DNA of 64,000 nt, taken from assembly GCA_037892935.1 (NCBI GenBank), contig JAYXKI010000015.1, forward strand, positions 1,178,001 through 1,242,000. Reading direction: 5' to 3'. The notes beneath the pieces are model-generated. The model was given only the letters and a program-made list of their open reading frames with translations, did not search any database and was not told the DNA's origin. Shown piece by piece: positions 12,791 through 25,400 of this stretch (its first letter is position 1; every line of letters begins with the position of its first letter). The position numbers were made by a program, and so were the translations under genes. This DNA comes from Phlebopus portentosus (Eukaryota > Basidiomycota > Agaricomycetes > Boletales > Boletinellaceae).

Positions 12791-15097
12791 CTAACTAAAA
12801 TATGGCATTTGCACAGTGTGGGACGTTTGTGAAAATTCCAAAGCTGACACAGGACTAGCGTTCAAACTCGTCCCAGGCCAATCAATCCTGTCGGTGGTAA
12901 GTTGAAACCGTGCAATAGGTGCTTCTTGTTCTCTTTGATGATCTTTTGACTGTAGATCTTCCCGTACGACGGTCGCAGCAGCAACTTCGGCTAGTGCGCG
13001 TGACTGCTTGCTCATTAGATGCAACTCCTTGTCCTTGTTCTTTCTTTTGCGAGAAGCCACGCCCTCTGTTTTCGCTCGGGAGCGCGAGAACCTAAGGCCA
13101 CAACTAAAATGTACAGAATTAATGAAACAACCGTAAATCATAGATGTGGACTTACGCATTGCACAAGTCCTTTTTTCCACTCGGACCCTTTCTCCACTCT
13201 GGGCTGTGTTTTATTTGACAATGTGCGCAGCCATTTATGCCGGTGGGTGGAGTTCCTTGGCCCCGTCCGTGGCTGATCACACGATCCCGTGCTAGCTTGA
13301 CTTTGCTGGAACTGGGAGTTTCAGTGTCTCGAGAAGGACTACGCGATTTTTTGTCGGAAATATGAGGGGTGGGGATTGTGGATGACGCAGTCGATGATGG
13401 CACGGTTCCCGCACTCTCGCAACTCGACGTTATGACCGCTGAGGAAGGTTGTGCACCTGCTTTGCTCGCTGTAACTATGTGAGTGGATTTCTCTGCAGGA
13501 CGCGACCCGTTCTGCCACTCGTATTGATATGGCTGTGTTCTTGAGCCAACGATACTGTATTCGATGTGATCATGTGTTGACGGAGAAGCGGACGGCATAT
13601 TTCTTGAAACGTCCCAAGATTGGCTGTCTCGATGTACTTGTGCCTGCAATTGTTGATCAACCCAATGTCGCACATAAGTGTGTGAAACAAGCTCTTGATG
13701 CGACGGAGGTAATGTAGAGTTGCCAAAGTCAGGGCCTTTGCTACTTTCTACATCTTGGAAAGCAGAGTCGGGAATTCGGGTATCTTGATAATCTGTGATT
13801 GAAGGATACAAATTTAGATATGCATCGGAGACTTTGTGGCAAGCAAATATAATTGTTCCTGATATGAATATTAGTGTCGAGTACGTGACTTCCGTCAGAC
13901 TGGCAGGCTACTAACCGTGGGGTATGAGAATACTTTCTACTTGCAGGATCTTGGAGCCTGAGACAGTGGGTAGCTTGACGGTTTGGACGCTCTTATAACG
14001 CCTCGTGCAGCTCGTTCTTGCATTGTCTCCGTCCTCATTGCCTACTGAATATCCAAGCTGCACCTGTTGAGCGAGTTGTGCAAGCGTGTTTCCGACTGAA
14101 ACGACGTAACCATCTTGTGCTAAAGCTGAATCAGACGGCCATGAAATAATAAGGTCACGATCTGACTGATTTTGAAGAATTTGGAGAACCCGTAGCGATG
14201 GGTCTGCAAGAGTTCTTGGAAACGTGATCGCAATGTCACACAGACGCTGATACAATGCATGGGCATGCTGCAGAAACTAGTAAGCATGAGTGAGAAGCGA
14301 TGAAGATAAAGGCCACGACCTCCTGATCAAACCCATAGGTACTGCACCAGTTCGACCATCCCGTCCTACGTTGTTCGTCGTTGTCGGCTTGTGGAGCGAT
14401 ATCCACAACTGCATGGATAAAACAAAGTACGATACCATCAGAGACGCAGTTGACCACAAGATATACTGCCATATAATCCGCATCGACAGCTATGCGTTCT
14501 GCGGGAAAAGTAGGCGGGTAGGGCAGAGAGTTATCCGACCATCCCAGGAGACGGCGTACACGGCTGAGACGACAGTAACGAACGCTGTGTCCGAATTAGT
14601 ATGCATGGTGTGTACTGAAATCTGCTCCAGGTATAAAGCTCACCGCGTCACACTGCCATGGAGAGCCCTCTCTGCCAGAACACTTCCCAAGTCTCTTTCT
14701 GCAGATTCCCGTTCATCTGGATGAACGAAATCTAGAAGGCCGCGATCGAGGATACAGGGTGCCTGTTCTCGCAAGTGATATTTAAGAACGGGATCCAAGA
14801 CGGTGAATTGAAGGGATGCAGTGAGAAGAGCCCAATCTGATGAGATTATGAGTACCGCCTTGCCAGAGCGAGAAAACAAGTCAACTGCATACAACATCGA
14901 GTTTGACCAACTTCAGGTAAGACTGGCCGCTTTCCTTTCGTCAAGACATTGCCAGAAAGCGTACCGTTGGTGATTGGAGAGGGCGGTAGATGATGTCCAG
15001 GCAAAGGAATAGTAGAGTACTGCGAGTAGGTATGATCGTGAGGAGTGGGTTGATACGATGAGGAGAAACTGTGTGGATGAGTTGAATGAAGGTCCAT
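12791..15097 (-). CDS. PAS-domain GATA zinc-finger regulator, White-collar-2 type
   Basis: Read from the ATG at 15097 to TAG at 12793-12791, in several exons. The N-terminus is His/Ser/Pro-rich (MDLHSTHPHSF). A PAS-like segment follows (14897-14640) with LLDFVHPDERESAERDL, the typical ..HP-D/E.. turn of fungal light-sensing PAS proteins. The Ser-rich middle (about 13811-13270) has a basic patch before the finger. The GATA finger begins CAHCQIKHSPEWRKGPSG and continues to LCNA; an intron splits the codon after CN, and the finger completes with CGLRFSRSRAK and a basic tail. WC-2 proteins pair with WC-1 photoreceptors in light responses. Here the finger and PAS support a WC-2-like role, but the tail after the finger differs from classical WC-2, so a related PAS/GATA factor is possible. 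Exact exon borders in the PAS part were not fully resolved. Confidence 0.8.
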
Positions 15098-15443
15098 GGA
15101 AGTGCAGGAGTTTGTTAGAATAAAGATAAGGTACAGCTAGGGAATGGTGAGAGACATCGAGGTCGAGGACTAAGACAAGCTTGCGGAAAGACGAGCCGGG
15201 TCAGCTGCGGATGTTACGTAGGTCCTGTACACAGTTCGAGCGCACCGCCACGCCACCGTCGCGAACGAACAGTGGTGATGGTGGGTATCGGTGATAGAGG
15301 AGCGTATAAGACACGGAACACTCGAATAGTAAATAAAATAATATATAAAAGTGATCGAAAACTGAATTGGATCTACGCGTTCGGCCGCAATTCTCGATCA
15401 CTCGTTTACGCCGATACACGGTCTCATGAGTTCTCGAATCTAT
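15098..15443 (-). promoter_or_regulatory. Upstream region of the PAS/GATA gene
   Basis: About 345 bp between the ATG at 15097 and the inverted-repeat element. Three GATC cores fall within about 50 bp (near 15353, 15369 and 15396), the core recognised by white-collar complexes in other fungi. No clear TATA box. Regulatory use is inferred. Confidence 0.3.
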
Positions 15444-15445
15444 TA

Positions 15446-16440
15446 GTGGTGACTGGCAATCCCCATGTAAAAATGTTTATTCCCACGGGCCCCGGCATCA
15501 CATGCCGATGAGATGCCGCGACTCGCTTATTCTCCACTTTTTGAGTCTGACTTACCATGCATACAAAGACCTGTACCACACATAGTTATGGCCAGAAAAA
15601 TTCTGATTTGTGCATTTCTGAGCTGGTGGTATATATTGTATTGAAAATATCAAAAATTTTCTGAAAAATGAGTGAGATACAGCATAGTCACAAGCAATAT
15701 TGAAAGAACCAAGCAAATCCTTGAAATTTTTTTTTCAACAATTTGAAGATTAGGACCATAAAATACCAATGAAGCATTTCTGGTGATGATTCTTGGTTGC
15801 GATCGAGCGAAGGAGAATTATCTTCTTGAGGGATGAAGAGTTAGAAAAGGAAATTATCGGTCATGTGACTTGAACTTTCATGGTGAAAGTGCTTGAATTG
15901 ACATATACCGGACAAGAAACAATTTCTTCTGACATAAATATAGTACATATATACATACAATAAGGTTTCTGGGAAAGATGAAACTGCTTCCAGGTACTTT
16001 TTGCAATGAAATATTGAGTTTTGGAAAGACAAAAAGCCGACTCTCCCTACAATTTTTTGATGCTGCAAAAGTCTTCCAGAACCATTTCATGTGCTCATAT
16101 TGAGGCATGAGAGTCCTAATTTTTCTCCTAAAGGTCTGACCATTCAAATTCAGGGAAATATAGCTTCAGTATGATCACCAGTCATAATATCTTTCATATT
16201 GGTCATGTATTTTAATGAGATAGACTGGCAAATGCCATATTATACCATTTCATCCCATTTACATATCATTATGAACTCAAAGATCCCACTTCTTGATGTT
16301 TGGGAGCATTGAGCACTGTGCATCCATCATTCAAGAAAGTGGACAACTGAGATCGACATTTTGCACCTTATATGGAAAATATAAAAGCTCCGACACAAAT
16401 TTCTCGGCGCACATGTGATATAGAGAATGCCAGTCACCAC
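15446..16440. mobile_element. 995 bp non-coding element with terminal inverted repeats (MITE-like)
   Basis: The left end reads GTGGTGACTGGCA and the right end TGCCAGTCACCAC, a perfect 13 bp inverted repeat. TATTA stands directly outside both ends (15441-15445 and 16441-16445). The interior is clearly more A/T-rich than the flanking genes, with poly-T and poly-A runs, and has no long open frame or recognisable transposase. The duplication could be TATTA or only TA, and shifting the ends by one base gives ATT, so the superfamily (Tc1/mariner-like or another) is undecided. It lies between the PAS/GATA gene and the broken Crinkler-like gene. Confidence 0.6.
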
Positions 16441-16549
16441 TATTAGCTGTGTGCTGGAGCGTCGATCAATCGCTGTATCTAGAACAACATACATTGCAAA
16501 TTATTTCCAATATTGTACAGAAACGACATTTTTTTAGGCGAAGATTACT

Positions 16550-18409
16550 TCAGTACACCAAGCGATACACATCCCTAATCAAGTCGACGTCAGGGGGCGT
16601 ATTTATATCCGTTCCGCCCATTTCATCACACACGACTACAACGTCGACAGTATGTTTGTTTAACCACTTTAATCCCTTTGTCTTGATGTCATGAGTAGAC
16701 ACCTTGACAGTGCATTGTAGAATCACCGTGTCGTTGGTAGACGGCTCATATATCCATGCGTCAAAGGATTCCTGATTGTCCGCATCCGGAATATAGAACC
16801 CCGCTCGGTCTTGCGCAGGGGGAGAGGGGCTCCGTCCGTATTCGACTCGCCTCACGCTCGAAAAGACGTGCGATTCCGTAGACTGCTCGCTCGGCAATAT
16901 CTTCACCGCCTGGCCCTCGTGTCCGATAAGTAGAGTGAACGCAGGTGAAGTTTCATCCATGACCCAATGCTGGTTATGTTGATCTCGCCGACGCTTCACA
17001 ATTTTCTTCATACGACGCATTTGCCATTGTCCGCCGAGAGGAAGCATATTTAAAGATAATGCCTCCAATAAGTTACCAGCGGACGCCCTGGCCTTAGGTG
17101 CCTTCAAGAATAGGCGATAAAGTTTGTTACCGTACTCTGTCTCCCGGTGCATGAAGGTTTCGAGTACCAATTCCGTGATGATTCTCGATGCGAATTCAAC
17201 ATAAAATTCGAGAGGCTGATCGTGCAGACGCCTTGCAATAAGCACGCGATGAGAGAATTCAGATTCGAAGTAGCCCTGGGCCAAATCATCGAGTGCATTA
17301 TTGATTCCATCCCAACTGACCCCTCTGATGTGGCCTTCGACCATGTGTTTGTAAATGTTCGGCTTTTCCGCGTTCTCGTATGCGGCGCGAGCACTCGGGC
17401 CATACAGTCGGAAAAACGTTTCCAGATCCCGCTCTCTGGCAGTGTGTTGGGTGCTTGCAGCCCTCGCCTGTCACAATTATCTCTGTTACAACTTGATTCT
17501 CTGCTGACTATGGCGAACTTCTTACGCTGCGACATATTCTTCAAGCGAAAACGGGTTCATCCATACAGTGCGGTAGCCCATTTCTTTAGTAGTGAATTCG
17601 AAGCGGTCTCTGCGCGGCTTGCCGCCATGATGAGCTTTCGGCTAGATGAGCTGCACGCCTTGAGGAACGATAGAGGCGGTACGACATTTTCCTCGTTGCC
17701 GTCCACCAGGAACCATGTGTGTTGGGGTAAGAAAAGGAGATCATTCTTCGTCTTTTCCGAATGATATACTCCATCCGCGTGAAAAAGGATAAATTCGTCC
17801 CTTTCAAACTGATAGACAGTCGTCTGTCCCGCGAGAAGGCGCAGCGCTAGCACGACCATAAGGAACAAGCTTTTCCCTGACGTACGACGATTTAAGTAAA
17901 TGCGCAAGAAACTGAAGCATTTCTCTCTCACCTATTCCTGGAGTACCGGAGACAACGACACCAGGGATCTCCTTTTCCTCAGACCATTCGACCGTCAGAC
18001 CCACGAATGGATTGTATGGGGGGCCTTCCACACCGATCCTCCCTATGCTTGGCTGCGGTCGGTAGCCACTTGATGAGCCACCGTATTCACCGATTATATC
18101 CCAGATGCAATGCAAGATGTAACGATATTCGTCCCGGATAAGAACCCCCTTAAGTTTGAAAAAATTATTCAACATTGACGGGCGTTTCCCTCCAACAGAC
18201 CATGTTAACGCGGTAACGCGGTCTCCGACCTCTACTCTCGCTCTGGATTCCTTCGGTTCATCGCGTACAACGTCGTGTGGGACGAATACAAGATCCAACT
18301 ATTGCTTATTCCATGTCAAGTCGTACAACACGGCCAGAGATCCCTCGTACAAGAAATTATCTTTCGCGACTTCTGTTGCGTCAGGGAGATACTTCGTCAC
18401 GGCCGGCAT
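16550..18409 (-). pseudogene. Crinkler/RHS-like P-loop NTPase with C-terminal nuclease-like domain, broken
   Basis: Coding runs from an ATG at 18409 to a stop at 16552-16550. After a short N-terminal part comes an NTPase domain whose Walker A (GTPGIG then KS) is split by a 55 bp intron (17931-17877). A Walker-B-like LVDGNE and a WMNPFSLEE segment follow, as in Crinkler-like NTPases. A second intron fits at 17525-17463. The C-terminal 264 residues carry a D...ILQCTV...H pattern resembling the restriction-endonuclease-like domain fused to such NTPases. Two lesions are visible: an in-frame TAG at 18301-18299, only 36 codons in, and a one-base frame slip near 17560-17570 ahead of WMNPF. Related proteins occur as effectors in oomycetes and as expanded families in fungi; what this one did is unknown. 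Sequencing error or an extra intron could mimic either break. Confidence 0.75.
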
Positions 18410-18890
18410 GGTGGAAGGCGTGGCGGCCTGATCGATGGAGCCAAGTGTGATGTGATGATGTAACAGTCACTCACATTACCTGAGTACTGATTACTTAAGA
18501 TCACAGTGCACCTGTCATGCCTCACTGCCTGCCACCTTAGTGATATTTCCTATCAGAGATTCATAGTATATATAGCCAGCATGTATCTATCCTAAAAAGC
18601 AGCAGATATACAGTCTAAGACAGAGACATCAGAAGAAAAGCCACAAGCAAAACTCTCCCTTTACGAGTTGGTACATAAAAGATGATAAGGTGACTACACT
18701 TGAGGATTTCTCAGTCATATGCCACTGCCTACCTCACTATCGCTGGGCACACTCCCCACCTCTGGGCTGCCCACAGCAATATGCTAGGATCTACTGCCAG
18801 TCAACCATTCATCCCTAGCTGAGCATCCAAAATAGCAAAGCTCACACACCAACTTAGATATCCTCTCTCAATGCCATCATTGCTCTTCTC
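18410..18890. other. Intergenic region upstream of the Crinkler-like gene
   Basis: About 480 bp with no credible open frame. A TATA-like run (TATATATAG) is near 18567-18577. It has short A/T-rich and CT-rich stretches and no match to the retrotransposons further right that I can recognise. Confidence 0.4.
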
Positions 18891-18899
18891 TTAGTTGAG

Positions 18900-19501
18900 A
18901 TCTGAATTAGCTGCTCCCATCCTTCTATAATCTCTGCCACTATGCTTATACCAATCTGCTACAATTTTCCTTAATATCTAGATGTCGCCATCGCTCTACT
19001 GCTAGCTGGTGCCTGCTCAATATACCCATCTCCCTTCTAGTAGAGTCTATCTCAAGTTCAGCAACATCCCTTCTCAGTCTTTGCCAGCTATGACCCCTCT
19101 GTATCATCTCAATGCCACTGTCACTCTTCTAAATAAGTTCATCTCAAGTTTAGTGATATCTCTTTTATTCACTTCTGCCACTGCTCTTTTATAGGCTAGC
19201 TGCAATCTTCCTCAATGCTTTGACACAGCTGTCACTCTTCTAGTAATTGGTGCTGGGATTTCTGACACTTTCCCTTTGAGTATATCTAAGGCCCCTTTAT
19301 TTTGCTGGTGCCACACTCTCTGCATCATCCCAATATCACTGTCACTCTCCCACAAGAGTCTGTATTGAGTTTGGTGATACTCTTTGTCTACTTCTACCAC
19401 TACTCTTTTACAAGTCAACTATAATCTTCCTCGACATCTTAACATCACCATCACTCTTCTAATAATCAACACTAGAATTTCTAACATCTCCCCTTTTGTG
19501 C
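18900..19501. repeat. Imperfect tandem repeat, about 218 bp period
   Basis: A phrase of the type CACTGTCACTCTTCTA recurs near 18987, 19112, 19222, 19330 and 19440. Alternate copies resemble each other most: the pairs 19112/19330 and 19222/19440 are both 218 bp apart. Each unit also repeats ...TTCAAGTT-AGTGATATC... and ...GCTGCAATCTTCCTC... phrases. Degenerate, about 2.5 units, CT-rich on the plus strand and non-coding. It ends at the outer edge of the element 2 LTR. Confidence 0.55.
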
Positions 19502-19506
19502 ATATC

Positions 19507-21079
19507 TGTTAGAGGTGTAGGTCTAGGGTTACACCAGTTTTGATCCTTTTGTCTAAGCAGCAGTATATTGTGCAGAGGTGATCTATCTACTCACATTTAG
19601 CTGTACTATGTGGTCCTCTTACTATCCTTCCTAGTTGCAGTCCTGGTTAGGGATGCTTTCAGTGACAAGGTAGAGTAAGAGCAGATTGAGATTTCCAAGA
19701 GGTGTAGTAGTACAAAGCATATAGTGGATTGTGTGTTAAGATGATGTCACCAGTGTGTTAAGAGGATTGAAAGATAGGGAAAAGAGGGCCTACTTCTAAT
19801 GCTATTTATGCTTTCTAGATAATCTATTTTTCGTCCTATTCCTTACTCATCTTCTCTCTACTTTACTTCACTTTGCTCTACCTTTCTCCACTTCTCTCTA
19901 CTATTATATCACTTCCTTTGTCATTCTGCTCCACTGAGCGCCACTTTGCTCCAATGTATCTCCACTATGATAGAATTCTATAGAGTTGTTAACTGAGACA
20001 ATAGAGCACCGTTCCAGTATGAAAAGCTCTACTGTCAGTGCTCTATTATGATGTCAATTTCATCACTAGATGGGATTGTAGCTCTTGGTGCAATGTAGGC
20101 AGCTTAATATGTGACTCTTCGCTGTTTGTTTTGTGGTCCAAAGGATGTAAGTACAACTCACACATCGGTATTAAGATGTTAGGTTAGTGTAGAGTATAGT
20201 CTAATGCATACCATAAACTGTATAAGTTCCACTAGGGGATGCAGTTGTATTTGAGTGACTAGCCATGCTTTGCCTGAGAGTCAGATGTTACAAATATACT
20301 ACCATATCCTTTATTGGAGTACCAGTTGTAGTTACTTAGTGTCCTAGTTTGTGTTCCTTAGTAAATAAAGATTTACTTATACTATAGAAGCTGGACATAA
20401 ATTGTGCAGCTCTGGCTTGTACCATCCTATTATCCTCCAAGTTATTGGGTCTGCAGCTTGAGGGGTTCAAGTTGTAACAGTGAGTTCTTCATGTTGCTTG
20501 AGTATTATAGGATTTGATGGATTAGCATGTAACACTTCTTACGTATGATGTTGGACTTCAATTTGACAGTCATGCATTTTGCTTGTAGTATGACACACTG
20601 TAAAGTATATCTCATAAAGGACCATGTACACTCGGGCACAAGTCTGACAGTGCTGGAATCCCAATGATGTCTTCATTAGGCTCAGATTAGCCTTTAGACT
20701 TTAGTCGTTAGGCATTAGGCTCTGGTAGTCACATTCTAGACTCCTTGGGCTTCTAGTAGTTTAATCGCTTCTTGACTTCTTTTGATCAGGTCAGATCGGG
20801 AGTTTAGTCAGCAGTGTTAAGGTGACAGTCAGTGGTAATAAATTGGCAGTGGTAATTACCAGTTGACAGTGTTAAGTAGTCTATGAGGTTACATATTTGT
20901 GGCATGCTTCTTAGGTGCCCGTATATTGCTATTGATGCCCGTGACCATTGTCTTGGTCATGTGAATAGTAGTTTGGCTCCAGTGACTGCTAGCCTGTTAC
21001 TAGTTGCATTTAGAATGCTGATCCTATTGATCTGCCAATTGTGTTGATCTTGATGTAAGTTTTTGAGTGGATTCTTTCA
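19507..21079 (-). repeat. LTR of element 2 (3' LTR), 1573 bp
   Basis: Starts TGTTAGAGGTGTAGG and ends ...TTCTTTCA, then CTACCCCCCC, which on the minus strand is a polypurine tract abutting the LTR. It matches the other four copies of this LTR in the window, with mostly transition differences. It carries the R-start motif GGATTGAAAGAT (plus strand) at 19764-19775 and a TATA-like box just right of it. Confidence 0.85.
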
Positions 21080-22179
21080 CTACCCCCCCTTCTAAGATGA
21101 ACTTTCAGAGAAATGTTCATCCTAATCTGTGAGAAAGCTTGGATAAAGGAGTTACCTAGTGATAGTTGATATTGCTATCAAACTATCATCATCACTATCC
21201 AGTTATATCCAAAGTTGCTGCTATCTGCATTGTTTTTATCATTCTTGTTGCAATTTTCAGCATGAATCTTTAGATTCTAGAGTGCAGGAGGCATAATGAG
21301 GTAAGTTCTCTTACCTCTGTTTGCAGGTTGTAGCTGCTGATAGTCTTATAGGAGGATGATTATGAGATGCAATTAGTTCTTGAAGGGACTGCAGAGATTT
21401 AGCAGTATATTAACTGCATATTCTCTGACCCTGATGCACATTCCAATTTAGCTAAAGCTATTGATAAGGCAGGTATTTCGACACAGGAAAGTTGTAAGAA
21501 GGGTGTTTGGAAAGTCATCAATTTGTAAAGAGTGGTAGGAAGAGATGTGAATGTAAAGTGTGAAATATGCATCATGTAAAAAATTATGATGCAATTGAAA
21601 GTGATAGGAAAGAAAAAGTTATAAAGTCATTACTGAATGAGTTTTTATGTCACTTTGGAAGTGACTTGCCTAGTATATTAACTGGGCAAGGGGTGATATT
21701 TAACTAACCCAATGCACAGCAATAGGTTCACCTACAGTTTGCCTGCCTTCAAAGTAATTTTCAAAAATATAAAATAGAGTCGGAGTGCCTATTTATTATG
21801 TTGTTCTCTTTGTCTAGATAAAGCAAACTATGCAATAATTGACTTGGCTTCTCTTCCTCTGCATAGAAGATAAGAAAAGGGGTGCATAGTGTGCTATATA
21901 TCACTGGCATGTACAAAAAGTGCAACAGTGGGTAGGTGGTTAAACCTAGTAGGCTTGGACCAGATAGGCTTAAATCACCTATCAACTGTTCACAACTTGG
22001 CATATCAGTGAATATGGTGAATAAATACCATAGCAAGTTGGGAATGATAGTTGCATAAAGGCATAATGTAGTCAGATGTGACTAAAGATACCATAGAAAG
22101 AATAGAATGCATAATTGACCATGTCAGGTCATGAGATGGGAAAGGGGTTGCATAAAAGAATAATGAAAGCTTGCATAGA
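21080..22179 (-). other. Element 2 internal 3' untranslated region
   Basis: Lies between the extra ORF and the LTR on the minus strand and is homologous to 25659-26690 in element 1. The polypurine tract is at its left edge (plus strand CTACCCCCCCTTC). No open frame of note. Confidence 0.65.
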
Positions 22180-22440
22180 TCATAGTTCTTCACTCTCAGG
22201 TATGATTTCCTGTGAGTTCATTGGCATAGGTGGTAGTTCATTAACCTCATCTTCTTTATCTGAATCAGTTTTATCTGATAAACTAAATTCTTCATCCTGC
22301 TCCATGATAGTGAGCATGTTGTCTGGCTGGTAGATCTCGCTTGGATACTGATAGATTGTGATCATCATATCCTCCAGCATTAGATGTCTCGTTGCCTGTA
22401 GTCTTTCCCTTGCTTCCTCTTCTCGCTCATTGAGTTTCAT
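22180..22440 (-). pseudogene. Element 2 extra ORF, C-terminal part
   Basis: An 86-residue open segment beginning MKLNEREEEARERLQ and ending QEIIPESEEL, closely matching the tail of the extra ORF in element 1 (26954-26694). It is cut from its N-terminal half by the element 1 insertion at 22472. Acidic C-terminus; function unknown. Confidence 0.7.
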
Positions 22441-22472
22441 AAGGTATTGTAGATTGTAGTTGACTATCCTTC

Positions 22473-25400
22473 TGTTAGAGGTGTAGGTTCAGGGTTACAC
22501 CGGTTTTGATCCTTTTACCTAAGCAGCGGTATGTTGTGCAGAGGTAGTTTATCTACCCACATTTAGCTATACCACACGATCCCCCTACTAACCTTCCTAG
22601 TTGCAGTTCTAGTTAGGGATGCTTTCAGAGACAAGGTAGAGTAAGAGCAGATTGGGATTTCCAAGAGGCATAGTAGTACAAAGCACACAATAGATAGTGC
22701 GTTGGGACACTGTCGTTATGTGTTAAGAGGATCGAAAGATAGAGAAAGAGGGCCTACTTCTAACGCTATTTATGCTTTCTAGATAATCCATTTTCTGTCC
22801 TATTTCTTACTCATCTTCTCTCCACTTTACTCCACTTTGCTCCACCTTGCTCCACCCTTACATCACTTCCTTTGTCATTCTGCTCTACTGAGTGCCACTT
22901 TGCTCTAATATATCTCCACTATGCCGGAATTCTGTGGGGTTGCTGACTGAGACAATAGAGGTACTGCACCAGTATGGAAAGCTCCACTGTCAGTGCTCTA
23001 CTATGACATCGATTCCATCACCAGGTGGGATTGTAGCTCTTGGTGCAATGTAGACAGCTCGATATGTGACTCTTCACTGTTCGTCTTGTGGTCCGAAGGG
23101 TGTAAGCACAACTCACATATCAGTATTGAGATGTCGGGTTAGTGTAGAGTATGGTCCAATGCATACCATGAACTGTATGAGTTCCACTGGAGGATGCAGA
23201 TGTGTTCGAGTGACTAGCCATGCTTTGTCTGGAAGTCGATGAAACTCCTGTGGACATTCTGATGCCGGACAGGGAGTGTATAGTTTGAGGGGCTGCCCTA
23301 GAATACCTTCAAACGGTCAGCAGAGAATTACACTCGAGCTAAGGGCACGAAGGAGTGAAGGGAAATAGGGATATACAATGGAAGGGCTTGAGGGATGTGA
23401 GGGAAGCACTCAAGGAAGAATTCTGAGGGTGAACTTCTTCCGAGATCGACGGTGGTGGTGCAAAGGCTAAATCGACTCTCCGGCTCAGCTGCGAGCTCTG
23501 GACTAAAGCCGACTAACCCAAGGCACAAGAACTAAACTAACTAAGCTACACTAGTCAAACCACCAACCCGAACGTGACTAATCGACTGTGCTAACACACT
23601 GGTAAGTGACTACAGCCGATCTCACTCGTAATCTAAAGTGTCGGAACACGGCGTAACGATTTGAAACGCGATACGATGGACGAAGGACAATTGCTGAGTG
23701 TGTCGAAATGTGATGTGAGGGATGGAGGTGCGAAACGATGACGGAAGGGGACTGAGAGAATCGAAGGATATGTGTGGGACGATGGAACCAACCGTTTCCA
23801 ATCGAAACGATGCAGAATAGCACCGGGCTGGTCTTGAGGAAGCGGAGAGTGGAATGTCAAGAGGAAAGGGGTGATATGGTGTCCTTTCCCGATGACAATG
23901 GAGAGGAGAAGGTGTTGCAAGACCAAATGCGAGTGGCATGCCAAGTAACTGGGTTACGAGCGAAACCGGGCAAAACGGTTCGGAACACGTAAGGAGGTTT
24001 CGGTTCGGGTGAGAGAAGTAAGAGGAGCCTTTGTACGATCACAGCAAACTATACGAATGTACGAATGGCTCTGCTATGAAGAGAGATCACCGATTGACTG
24101 TATAGAATACGAAATGTCATATATTAGACTATAGAGACGAGAGAGTCCACTACGAACAAGTAGACTAGAGGTCGAGGGACTTTGAGACGATGTGAGAACT
24201 GTAAGCTAAGCTCCCACTCAGCTCCCACTAAGCTATCCTTCTACTATGAGAGTCGTGCTATATTTATACTAAACGTCCAAGACTGAGCCTCCTAGCGGTC
24301 AGAGAACCTACGTCATAAAGAAAAGGGAATGCATATCACTATCTACAAAGGAGAGGAGTGCATATGGATGGTTTAAGGGACACATAGGTCAAAAGAAACA
24401 ATACTAAGTATGTCTGGAACGAGAGCATAATGGATTAAAGGGGACGCATATAGAAAGGTCAGAATATGTGCGAAACCTTCGGAACCAGGTCTCTTTGAGC
24501 GGAACAAAGCAGAACTCGGGGAAACGACTCGGAAGGGCTCTGGCTAGCTTGACAAAGCAAGTCTGCGATGTTTAACAAAGGAGAGGGACTGAGGACGAGG
24601 TTGCAGGGTCAAATCTCTTTGTCTGGAATGCGGATCTGAGGTCTGGAGACTTGTGATCGATGCGTGCAAACTCGATGCCGTGATTCTCCCATCTTGATGG
24701 CCGATCAAGGAATGGTGTACGTGCCATCTGGACTATGGCATTCTTGCTAAGTCTACTCGTTCGAGCGAAACCAGTCAAAACCGAGCGAAACCAGTCGGAA
24801 CACCGCGGAACTGGTCGTAACGACTCCGTACATTCCCAAGCTTCAGACTTACTCTTCATCGAATGTTGCGAATGTATTGCCATATCCTTCGTTGGAGTAC
24901 CAGTTGTAGTTGCTTGGTGTCCAGGTTTGCATCCCTTAGTAAATAAAGGTTTGCTTGTACTGTAGAGGCTAGACATGGATTGTGCAGCTCTGGCTTGTAC
25001 CATCCTAGTATTCTCCAAGTTATTAGGTCTGCAGCTTGAGGGGTTCAAGTTGTAACAATGAGTTCCTCATATTGCTTGAGTATTATAGGATTTGGTGGAT
25101 TGACATGTAATGCTTCTTGCATGTGACATTAGACTTCGATCTGGCAGTCACGTGTTTCGCTTGTAGCATGACATATTGTGAAGTATATCTCATAAAGGAC
25201 CATGTACACTTGGGCACAAGTCTGACAGTGCTGGAATGCCAGTGATGTCTCCATTGGGCTCGGATTAGCCTTTAGACTTTAGTCGTTAGGCATTAGGCTT
25301 TAGTAATTGCATTCTAGACTTCTCGGGCTTCTAGTAGTTTTGATCGCTTCTTGACTTCTTTTGATCAGGTCGGATCAGGAGTTTGATCAGTAGTGTTAAG

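Noticed and set aside
15841..16147. Minus-strand ORFs inside the inverted-repeat element
   Set aside because: Short, A/T-driven, no transposase motif.
18480..18600. TIR-like phrase CACAGTGCACCTGTCATG as a transposon end
   Set aside because: No matching inverted copy or duplication found.
23578..23944. Overlapping open frames in the 1619 bp insertion
   Set aside because: Frames on the minus strand (and their mirror in copy b) are Ser/His/Pro-rich without domain motifs; the element looks non-coding.
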